Assembly: GCA_015069465.1 (NCBI GenBank)
Contig: SVIO01000009.1
Span: 1-61,372, forward strand
Direction: 5' to 3'
Length of the DNA: 61,372 bases
Source: Clostridiales bacterium
GTDB lineage: Bacteria > Bacillota > Clostridia > Christensenellales > Borkfalkiaceae
This document shows, piece by piece, positions 1 to 6,248 of this stretch. The notes beneath the pieces were generated by a model. That model made no database searches. It was not told the origin of the DNA and worked only from the letters and a program-made list of their open reading frames with translations. Each line of letters begins with the position of its first letter. The stretch's first letter is position 1. The translations under genes and the position numbers were made by a program.

Positions 1-85
1 CCCCGTAGCTTTTCGCAGCTTGTCACGTCCTTCTTCGGCGCCATGTACCAAGGCATCCTCCTGTATGCTCTTTGTAGCTTGATCT
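1..85 (-). rRNA. 23S ribosomal RNA, 5' end (partial)
   Basis: The reverse complement of this stretch reads as the start of a bacterial 23S rRNA: the AAGCTAC opening, then GGATGCCTTGG and GAAGGACGTGA, all in conserved order and spacing. The gene runs leftward out of the window, so only about the first 85 bases are present. The mature 5' end is placed at about base 85 by comparison with other Firmicutes and may be off by several bases. No 16S 3' end (anti-Shine-Dalgarno) is seen upstream, where a normal rRNA operon would have it. Confidence 0.9.
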
Positions 86-330
86 TTTTTGGTTGCATTT
101 TTGCAATCCGTCGAATTTGCTTACATTCTTTCCTTGACTATACTCGACTACTTTCTTAGTGATTGATTTCCTACGTTTTTCGTATTAACCTTTCGTTTAA
201 TATTTAGTCTTTTTAATTTTTGCTTTTTTGCCTTAATGTACTAATTAAAAATTAAGTCTTCTCGATTTGATTCGTTTTATACAAACTTATCTCTCTTAAA
301 TCTTCTATGCAGTTGTCAATCTACGGTATC

Positions 331-392
331 TTTGACATCGGTCAAAGGTGGCAAAATTACGCCACAAAACTATTGCTATCCAAAGCGATAGC
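331..392 (-). other. rRNA leader with three tandem hairpins
   Basis: Between the promoter and the 23S gene lie three back-to-back perfect inverted repeats: GCTATC/GATAGC (375-392), GTGGC/GCCAC (348-365) and TTTGAC/GTCAAA (331-346). They would fold at the very 5' end of the transcript. The rest of 86-330 is T-rich leader with no open reading frame; a segment near 300-325 resembles the box-A-like antitermination and processing region that precedes 23S genes. A role in processing or antitermination is inferred. Confidence 0.55.
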
Positions 393-398
393 CTAAAT

Positions 399-427
399 AT
401 ATTACCACTTATAAAAATCTAAGTCAA
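399..427 (-). promoter_or_regulatory. Promoter for the 23S rRNA gene
   Basis: On the minus strand TTGACT (422-427) and TAATAT (399-404) are separated by exactly 17 bases. The bases upstream (428-490) are runs of A and T like an UP element. This is a strong sigma-A promoter pointing at the 23S gene about 310 bases downstream, so the 23S gene appears to be transcribed on its own. Confidence 0.75.
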
Positions 428-573
428 GCGTTTGACCAAACTTTTTTTACATTTTTTATATTTTTTTTGCAATATTTTTTTAAGGTTTAAAAAACGCTAA
501 ATTATGGGCATAAAAACCCAAAAAACATTGATTTTTAATACTTTTTATGCTATCATAATTTTAGGTGATAATT

Positions 574-1113
574 ATGAATATTAAAAAACAATGTTATGAA
601 GCCACTTGTGAGCTTATTTTGGCTGCAAAATTGCATAAAGGCGACATTTTAGTAGTTGGCTGTTCAACAAGCGAAGTGCTTGGAAGTAAAATAGGCACAA
701 ATTCAAATGAAAACACTGCCGAAGAAATTTTTGATGGCATTTACTTAGCAACAAGTGAAAAAGGCGTTTATCTTGCCGTTCAATGTTGTGAACACTTAAA
801 TAGAGCAATCGTTGTTGAAAGAGATGCGCTTAAATTTTATGAAGAAGTAAATGTTATTCCACAAAAAAAGGCTGGCGGCTCGCTTGCAACAACTGCATAT
901 CATAAGTTCAATAACCCTATCGTTGTTGAACACATTAAGGCTGATGCAGGCATGGACATTGGCGACACCTTTATAGGCATGCACTTAAAACAAGTTGCCG
1001 TTCCCGTTAGACTATCTATAAAGGAAATCGGCTCGGCTCATCTAACTTGTGCGAGAGTTCGCCCTAAATTCATTGGTGGCATAAGAGCAATTTATGATGA
1101 AAGCAAACTTTGA
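574..1113 (+). CDS. UPF0340 / TIGR01440 family protein (YwlG-like)
   Basis: A 179-residue cytoplasmic protein of the UPF0340 family, widespread in Firmicutes and of unknown function. Family features seen are the VVGCSTSE segment near the N terminus, the AVQCCEHLNRA block in the middle, and a C terminus with ARVRPKFIGG. The length is normal for the family. The ATG at 574 is preferred over an in-frame GTG at 565 because AGGTG (563-567) then sits at Shine-Dalgarno distance. The gene is monocistronic, ends at a strong terminator, and starts about 145 bases from the divergent 23S promoter. Confidence 0.85.
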   Translation: MNIKKQCYEATCELILAAKLHKGDILVVGCSTSEVLGSKIGTNSNENTAEEIFDGIYLATSEKGVYLAVQCCEHLNRAIVVERDALKFYEEVNVIPQKKAGGSLATTAYHKFNNPIVVEHIKADAGMDIGDTFIGMHLKQVAVPVRLSIKEIGSAHLTCARVRPKFIGGIRAIYDESKL

Positions 1114-1149
1114 TACATCATATATAAAAAATCAATAAATAGATACAAA

Positions 1150-1187
1150 AAATATCCATCTGTTTTTCGATGGATATTTCTTTTTTG
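1150..1187. terminator. Bidirectional rho-independent terminator
   Basis: Perfect 11-bp stem AAATATCCATC / GATGGATATTT with an 8-base loop. T-rich tails on both strands serve the UPF0340 gene and the convergent cation exporter gene. Confidence 0.85.
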
Positions 1188-1213
1188 TATGTTTAATGTT
1201 TTTCTATTATATA

Positions 1214-2338
1214 TTATAATGTTTGTTTTTCTATTTTTACAACGAGTTTATAGTTTCCATTAAGAGTTTTTATCTTTGCATCGAGCAGGTCTTTAATCTC
1301 GCTGTCGCAAAGCGTGCACTCATAAGGCACTGCAACATCAAAGATTAGGTTTGTGTTGTTTGGACCTTCAACCATTCTAAAATCGTGAATGGAAAAGTTG
1401 CAATCAATATCGGTTACAAGGTTTGCCACCTTTATTCTAAGTTGATTTACCTTTTCATCATTAACGACGATTGGGTCAAGGTGCCCTGTTAACACAATGT
1501 TTGTGTTTTCAAAAAAGTCTTGCTCTATCCTATCAACGATTTCGTGTGATTCAATTACATCAATTGAAGCATCTAACTCGATATGCACACTCGCAAAGTA
1601 TTTGTTTGGACCATAACAATAAACACTTAAGTCGTGAATACCAAAAACTTCTTTATACGATAATATTCTTGTCTTTATGCTATCGACCATTTCTTTGTCT
1701 GGTGCCTTGCCCACCAAGTGCGACATTGTTTCTCTAAAAATACCAACGCCAGCATAAGCAACAAAGCAAGCAACGAATAAACCTGCGTATCCATCAAGGT
1801 TAAAGCCTGTTATCTTGCCCACACCGAGAGCGACCAAAACGGTTGCCGTTGAAATGCAGTCTGAAAGGCAATCGATAGCAGTGGCTTTTAGAATTTGAGA
1901 GTTAATTTTGTTAGCAACTTTGCTGTTATAAAAATACAAACCGAATTTAACGAGTATGGAAACCACCAACACCCCAACGATTAAAAAGGAAAAACTGATA
2001 GCCGATGGGCTGATAATTTTAGTAACAGATTCTTTTAAGAGTTCAAAAGCAATCATTAAAATTAAAAATGCAACCACCATTGAAAGAACGTATTCAATTC
2101 TTTGGTGCCCAAAAGGGTGCTCTTTGTCGGCAGGCTTATTCGCAAGTTTAAATGACACAAAAGACATAACACTACTTCCACAATCGGTTAAGTTATTAAG
2201 CCCGTCTGCCAAAATTGAAAGCACGCCAAACACTGCGCCCACTATTATTTTTGAAAGTGCCAAAACGATATTTGCAAGTATCCCCACGATACTTGCCATT
2301 TTTCCATAACGCTCTCTTTGTTTTTCGCTAATTTCCAT
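1214..2338 (-). CDS. Cation diffusion facilitator, probably Mn(II) efflux
   Basis: A 374-residue CDF-family membrane transporter that exports divalent metal in exchange for protons. About six membrane helices occupy residues 15-210, followed by a cytoplasmic dimerisation domain. The metal site in the second helix reads NNLTD (N-x3-D) and the one in the fifth helix reads DCLSD (D-x3-D). This combination is typical of the manganese branch; zinc/iron members carry H-x3-D in the fifth helix. HPFGHQRIEY lies in the connecting loop. GGTGAT provides the ribosome binding site. It stands alone and shares a terminator with the UPF0340 gene. Metal specificity is inferred. Confidence 0.88.
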   Translation of the reverse strand: MEISEKQRERYGKMASIVGILANIVLALSKIIVGAVFGVLSILADGLNNLTDCGSSVMSFVSFKLANKPADKEHPFGHQRIEYVLSMVVAFLILMIAFELLKESVTKIISPSAISFSFLIVGVLVVSILVKFGLYFYNSKVANKINSQILKATAIDCLSDCISTATVLVALGVGKITGFNLDGYAGLFVACFVAYAGVGIFRETMSHLVGKAPDKEMVDSIKTRILSYKEVFGIHDLSVYCYGPNKYFASVHIELDASIDVIESHEIVDRIEQDFFENTNIVLTGHLDPIVVNDEKVNQLRIKVANLVTDIDCNFSIHDFRMVEGPNNTNLIFDVAVPYECTLCDSEIKDLLDAKIKTLNGNYKLVVKIEKQTL

Positions 2339-2540
2339 AATATCACCATAAGTGTTTTATTTTGTTTATAGTTAAATCTTATTTTAACATAAAAAAAGTA
2401 TATTTACAACTAAATTTAAATCTTTCAGCCCCTAAGCCTATGGTTTTTGAGTTATAGATAAACAATTTATATTATTTACTTGTTTTTTTGATGAATTTTT
2501 ATTAAAATAAAAGTGCAAATAAACACTTTAAGAGAAAGAA

Positions 2541-3479
2541 ATGAAAAAGTTTGAGTTTAATTATAGCAAAAAATTTAAGTGCATTGGTTCAAAGTGCAAG
2601 CACAATTGTTGCATTGGTTGGCAAATTGATATTGATAAAAAGAGTTTAAGCCTTTATCAAAACCTATCAAAAACCGATGCTCGCTTTGACAAAGACTGCT
2701 TTAATGAAAATTCCTTTAATCTTGACTCAAAGTTTAGCCAAAATAAGCGTTGTCCCTTTTTAGATGGGGATAACCTATGCCATATTATTAAAAACTACGG
2801 CGAAAAAAGTTTGTGTAAAACTTGCAAAACTCACCCACGCTTTAAAAACTTTTTTTCTGGCAGAACGGAAACAGGTTTAGGGCTATATTGCGAAGAGGCT
2901 TGTAAAATTATTCTTTCTTTTAAGCCTAAAATGAAAGAGGTTTTAGTTAAAGATGACCTTAAAAGCACTGCCCTTTCGCCATTAGAAAAAAAGATTATGG
3001 CATTTAGAAAAAAGGCGCTTTCTATATCGCAAAATAGAAAACTTGATATTGGTGAAAGAATATCGCTCTTAAAAAATCTATCAAGTATTAACCTTGATAA
3101 AAATTCATTTAATCGTTGGCTAGACATTTATACAAGACTAGATAAACTTGATATAAACGAATTTAATTTTCATGTGATATCGCATGCAACGAACTTTGCA
3201 CCTATAGAGTGTGACTTTGATAGAGAATACGAGCAACTATTATCATATCTATGCTATAGGCACTTATCTCGTGCGATTGACCTATTAGATTTAAGGGTTA
3301 GGCTCGGCTTTGTTGTTTTATCTTTCAATATGATAAATCATATATTTAGTTGTCAAAACGAAAAAACGCTTGACACCTTAGTTGAAGTTTGCAGGTTCTA
3401 TTCTTCTGAGATTGAAACTAGCGATGATAATATTTTTTGTTTACTTAACGAAATTGAAAACTTAGTAAGTTTTATATAA
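2541..3479 (+). CDS. FliB-like (flagellin lysine-N-methylase family) Cys-rich protein
   Basis: The 312-residue protein carries the cysteine pattern of the FliB family: KCKHNCCIGW near residue 20, RCPFL and LCHI near residues 73-83, LCKTCKTHPR near residue 95, and LYCEEACK near residue 115. These cysteines are thought to bind a metal cluster. Characterised members methylate flagellin lysines, but many Clostridia encode homologues without nearby flagellar genes, as here, so the substrate is unknown. The C-terminal part looks short for the family. There is only a weak purine-rich ribosome binding site (AGAGAAAG). It ends at a bidirectional terminator. Confidence 0.75.
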   Translation: MKKFEFNYSKKFKCIGSKCKHNCCIGWQIDIDKKSLSLYQNLSKTDARFDKDCFNENSFNLDSKFSQNKRCPFLDGDNLCHIIKNYGEKSLCKTCKTHPRFKNFFSGRTETGLGLYCEEACKIILSFKPKMKEVLVKDDLKSTALSPLEKKIMAFRKKALSISQNRKLDIGERISLLKNLSSINLDKNSFNRWLDIYTRLDKLDINEFNFHVISHATNFAPIECDFDREYEQLLSYLCYRHLSRAIDLLDLRVRLGFVVLSFNMINHIFSCQNEKTLDTLVEVCRFYSSEIETSDDNIFCLLNEIENLVSFI

Positions 3480-3503
3480 TAAATTTTATAATTAGAGCAC
3501 AAA

Positions 3504-3531
3504 AAAAGTGATAGCAAAGTCTATCACTTTT
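3504..3531. terminator. Bidirectional rho-independent terminator
   Basis: Perfect 11-bp stem AAAAGTGATAG / CTATCACTTTT with a 6-base loop between two convergent genes (FliB-like and RluA). Confidence 0.85.
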
Positions 3532-3534
3532 ATT

Positions 3535-4368
3535 TTATATAGTTAGTTTTATTCTTTCTTTGGTAAATGGGTGGGTAAACTCTAAAGTTTTTGCACATAA
3601 ATCATAGGTTCTGCCATCTATTTTTTCGCCATACAAACTATCGGCATAAAGTGGCAAGCCTATGCTTGCTAAATGCACCCTTATTTGATGCGTTCTGCCT
3701 GTGTGCAAAATAATATCGAGGTTTGAAAGTCCGTCTTTCTCGCTGATAAATATGCACTCGGTTTTAGCATAATCGCCACTTTCATCGCACACCCTTTTCA
3801 TACTGACATCATCTTGGCGTTTTATAGGCTTTTCTATAAAGAAATGTTTTTCGGCTGGCTTGCCAACGACAAGTGCTGAATATGTTTTTTTGAATAAGCC
3901 TTCTTTCATCTCTTTAGAGAGTAAACTTGCAGTGAACATATCCTTTGCAACAAGCACTATGCCACTAGTGTCCCTATCAAGCCTGTTTATAGGTCTAAAA
4001 CATATATTTTCGCCCAAATATCCCAAAACAATTTGCTCGAGTGATTTAACACTATTATGCTTTGATGAGTGGGTTAAAACCCCCTTTTCTTTTTTAACGG
4101 CAAGCAAATATTCATCTTCATAAAGAACACAAAGTTTTTCTTTAATGGGGGTAACATATTGATTTATCTTGTCAGGTGGCAAGATAATGGTTATTTTGTC
4201 CCCACTTTTAACCTTTTGGTTTGCATTAGAAATAATAGTTTTATTTAGTTTTATTCCACCGAACTTAACTTTTAAGATAATCTCTCTTGAAACGCCTTGG
4301 CTTTTAAGAAAGTCTATTATCTTATAATTATTAAACTCTTTATTAACGCTAAACGAAAACTCTTTCAT
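3535..4368 (-). CDS. RluA-family pseudouridine synthase
   Basis: A 277-residue RNA pseudouridine synthase of the RluA/RluD group. An S4-like RNA-binding domain covers about residues 1-65. The catalytic motif NRLDRDTSG has the nucleophilic aspartate at about residue 131, and GRTHQIRVH lies in the C-terminal half. It isomerises uridines in rRNA or tRNA; which sites cannot be told from sequence. The gene is single and apparently leaderless: the TATAAT box ends exactly six bases before the ATG and there is no Shine-Dalgarno sequence. Confidence 0.92.
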   Translation of the reverse strand: MKEFSFSVNKEFNNYKIIDFLKSQGVSREIILKVKFGGIKLNKTIISNANQKVKSGDKITIILPPDKINQYVTPIKEKLCVLYEDEYLLAVKKEKGVLTHSSKHNSVKSLEQIVLGYLGENICFRPINRLDRDTSGIVLVAKDMFTASLLSKEMKEGLFKKTYSALVVGKPAEKHFFIEKPIKRQDDVSMKRVCDESGDYAKTECIFISEKDGLSNLDIILHTGRTHQIRVHLASIGLPLYADSLYGEKIDGRTYDLCAKTLEFTHPFTKERIKLTI

Positions 4369-4374
4369 ACTTAT

Positions 4375-4403
4375 ATTATATCAAAATTTATATGATTTTG
4401 CAA
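4375..4403 (-). promoter_or_regulatory. Promoter of rluA-like gene, giving a leaderless mRNA
   Basis: TTGCAA (4398-4403), 17 bases, TATAAT (4375-4380) with the extended TG motif before it. Transcription should start at about the A of the ATG at 4368, since only ATAAGT separates the -10 box from the start codon. Confidence 0.75.
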
Positions 4404-4415
4404 ACTAAAATATAA

Positions 4416-4452
4416 AAGTGCTCACGGACAAAATTTTGTTCAGTGAGCACTT
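4416..4452 (-). terminator. Rho-independent terminator of the SHOCT-like membrane protein gene
   Basis: Stem AAGTGCTCAC / GTGAGCACTT, extended inward by a palindromic ACAAAATTTTGT centre. A T-rich tail follows on the minus strand. Confidence 0.75.
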
Positions 4453-4464
4453 AAATATATACAT

Positions 4465-5040
4465 TTACACAATCTCTTTTATTACCTTATTAATAGCTCT
4501 TTCATATTGTTCTTGTGTAATAACACCTAATTCTAACAAATGCTTTAATTCGGCCACTTTTGCTTCCACACTTGAATTTTTATTAGTGAAGATTCTTTTT
4601 CTTTCTGTCTCGTCTTTCATTCCAAAAGCAACCGATTCTAAAACTACGATAGCGATAAAAACAAAAACAAAAAATATACTACTTGTTTCGAAAAAGGATG
4701 CAATTAAGAACAACAATGAGATTATACTTGATACAACTATAAATGCTATTCTTAATTTTCTTTTATCTTCAAATTTTCCTTCTCCACTTATATAGTCGAG
4801 CCTAATCCATATTGGAGCAAACAATAGAGGTATCGATACAAACGCTTCCGTCAAAAATATTGCAGACATTATTCCATAACCCAATATATATCCTATTTTT
4901 TCATACAAATATACATGCTTCAATACATCAAGTATTTGTAAAAAGTCTACAACAGCAATTATCCCCATTATAGAAGAAAAAACAATAGCCGTAATAACTG
5001 CTCCTAATTCCAACCCTCTTTTTACACGATTATATTCCAT
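4465..5040 (-). CDS. Four-helix membrane protein with C-terminal SHOCT-like segment
   Basis: A 191-residue membrane protein with about four hydrophobic segments (two before residue 90, a tight pair near 105-155) and a short cytoplasmic tail. The tail reads EAKVAELKHLLELGVITQEQ, the hallmark of the SHOCT (short C-terminal) domain. Function is unknown. The ATG at 5040 is chosen because AGGGAA lies six bases before it; an in-frame TTG at 5058 lacks a ribosome binding site. It is divergent from the small HTH regulator at 5135, and the intergenic operator implies that regulator controls it. Confidence 0.7.
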   Translation of the reverse strand: MEYNRVKRGLELGAVITAIVFSSIMGIIAVVDFLQILDVLKHVYLYEKIGYILGYGIMSAIFLTEAFVSIPLLFAPIWIRLDYISGEGKFEDKRKLRIAFIVVSSIISLLFLIASFFETSSIFFVFVFIAIVVLESVAFGMKDETERKRIFTNKNSSVEAKVAELKHLLELGVITQEQYERAINKVIKEIV

Positions 5041-5070
5041 AATATATTCCCTATGCAAATTATTAAAGAT

Positions 5071-5100
5071 ATTATACGCTAACTATTAGTTAGATGTCAA
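5071..5100 (-). promoter_or_regulatory. Consensus promoter of the SHOCT-like membrane protein gene
   Basis: Minus-strand TTGACA (5095-5100), an 18-base spacer, TATAAT (5071-5076). The left operator arm (5081-5094) lies entirely within the spacer, so a bound repressor would block RNA polymerase. Confidence 0.8.
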
Positions 5101-5121
5101 GTATTTTTCTAACTAATAGTT
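5081..5121. promoter_or_regulatory. Operator: perfect 14-bp inverted repeat
   Basis: AACTATTAGTTAGA (5081-5094) and its exact reverse complement (5108-5121) are separated by 13 bases. Each arm is itself a near-palindrome, AACTAWTAGTT, so these look like two dimer sites for the adjacent HTH protein. One arm sits in the spacer of the leftward promoter; the other abuts the rightward -10 box. Confidence 0.75.
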
Positions 5122-5122
5122 A

Positions 5123-5128
5123 TATAAT
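5123..5128 (+). promoter_or_regulatory. -10 box of the HTH regulator gene (leaderless)
   Basis: TATAAT ends six bases before the ATG at 5135. No good -35 hexamer is present, and no Shine-Dalgarno sequence precedes the ATG. The right operator arm lies directly upstream, consistent with autorepression. Confidence 0.6.
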
Positions 5129-5134
5129 GTTGAT

Positions 5135-5347
5135 ATGAAAGAAAATATTATTAAAAGTAGATTGAGTGATGAACTCTCTAATAGTGGCTTAACCACTATT
5201 GAAATTGCAAAACGAATAAATGTATCCCCGGAAATGATAACTCAATATAAAACAACTAAAAAATTGCCTAAACTTGATACCTTTGCCAAACTTTGCAAAG
5301 AACTTGACTTGGATGCGAACTATGTTTTAGGAATAAGAAATAATTAA
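5135..5347 (+). CDS. Small XRE-family HTH transcriptional regulator
   Basis: A 70-residue Cro/CI-type DNA-binding protein made of little more than the five-helix HTH. TTIEIAKRINVSPEMITQYK is the helix-turn-helix, and LDLDANYVLG is the usual end of the domain. It probably binds the perfect inverted repeat between itself and the divergent membrane protein gene, repressing both. The mRNA appears to be leaderless. Two terminators follow. The gene pair resembles a small self-contained accessory module. Confidence 0.85.
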   Translation: MKENIIKSRLSDELSNSGLTTIEIAKRINVSPEMITQYKTTKKLPKLDTFAKLCKELDLDANYVLGIRNN

Positions 5348-5368
5348 ATTGTTAACAATGTCAAACTA

Positions 5369-5395
5369 AAAAGACAGGCGCAAATCCTGTCTTTT
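5369..5395 (+). terminator. Rho-independent terminator of the HTH regulator gene
   Basis: Stem AAAAGACAGG / CCTGTCTTTT with a 7-base loop and T-rich tail. Confidence 0.8.
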
Positions 5396-5428
5396 AATTT
5401 AACTTTATTTCTTTTTATCAACAATATC

Positions 5429-5458
5429 AAAAAACAGCCAAGTGTTTGGCTGTTTTTT
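5429..5458. terminator. Bidirectional rho-independent terminator
   Basis: Perfect 13-bp stem AAAAAACAGCCAA / TTGGCTGTTTTTT with a GTGT loop. It is downstream of mscL on the minus strand and a second stop for the regulator on the plus strand. Confidence 0.85.
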
Positions 5459-5490
5459 AGTTTTTATATTTTATGTTTTTTTAACAATTC

Positions 5491-6093
5491 TTACTTATTT
5501 TCCATTATTTCGATAAGTTTTTTAAGTAAATCTTCGGTTGTTGGGTTAGCAAGTCTTTCTTGTTTTGCCTTTTCTTCGGCTTCAAGTTTTTCTTGCTCTA
5601 ATTTAGCATCGGCCTCTGCCTTTTTCTCTGCTAAATATGCTTCAACTGCTTTCTTATCAGAACGCTTAATGCCTTTTGCTTTTAATTCTTTTTTGTCTTC
5701 TTTCGTTAGTTTTTTCTTTTTTATCTTTTCTTTTATTTCTTCGTTGTTTTCTTTAATTTCGTTCATAATCTTAACGATAGTGAAAAGAACCAAAGCGATA
5801 AGGAAGAAATTGATAACTGCAGAAATAAATGCGCCCCAATCGATATAGATAGAGTTAGCAAGGTCTATCGTTCCATCTGTAGCATAACCTTTTGAAAGGA
5901 AAGTGATAGCGCCACTTAAACCTTCTCCACCAAGAATTAAAGCAAGCACCCAGTTGATAATAGGTTTTAAAATAAAGTTTGAAACGCCGTTAACGATAGC
6001 CGTGAACGCACCACCAACGATAACGCCGACAGCCATGTCAAGAACATTGCCACGAGTTATGAATTTTTTAAATTCACCGAAAAACTTTTTCAT
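5491..6093 (-). CDS. mscL: Large-conductance mechanosensitive channel MscL
   Basis: A 200-residue pentameric channel that opens under membrane tension to release solutes during hypo-osmotic shock. The N terminus FKKFITRGNVLDMAVGVIVG is the conserved amphipathic and TM1 region with its glycine-rich constriction; TM2 lies near residues 90-115. After TM2 the protein has an unusually long, highly charged Lys/Glu-rich tail (about residues 115-200), some 60 residues beyond typical MscL, probably a coiled coil. Expressed alone from its own promoter at 6131-6159. Confidence 0.93.
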   Translation of the reverse strand: MKKFFGEFKKFITRGNVLDMAVGVIVGGAFTAIVNGVSNFILKPIINWVLALILGGEGLSGAITFLSKGYATDGTIDLANSIYIDWGAFISAVINFFLIALVLFTIVKIMNEIKENNEEIKEKIKKKKLTKEDKKELKAKGIKRSDKKAVEAYLAEKKAEADAKLEQEKLEAEEKAKQERLANPTTEDLLKKLIEIMENK

Positions 6094-6130
6094 TAGTTGT
6101 ATCTCCTTTTAGTTAAATTTCATTTTGATT

Positions 6131-6159
6131 ATTATACCACAGTTTCTATTAAATTACAA
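6131..6159 (-). promoter_or_regulatory. Promoter of mscL
   Basis: TTGTAA (6154-6159), 17 bases, TATAAT (6131-6136) on the minus strand. It is followed by a leader with AAAGGAG before the start codon. Confidence 0.7.
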
Positions 6160-6195
6160 TAGATTATCACATTTGTTGCAATTTAAAATATAAGC

Positions 6196-6232
6196 AATAA
6201 CTATCCACCAACTAAACTGGTAGATAGTTATT
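6196..6232 (-). terminator. Probable terminator of the pilus operon
   Basis: Stem AATAACTATC / GATAGTTATT, extended by ACCA/TGGT after one mismatch, located just after the pilB stop codon. The T-tract is modest. Confidence 0.6.
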
Positions 6233-6248
6233 TATTTTTGTTTTTTTA

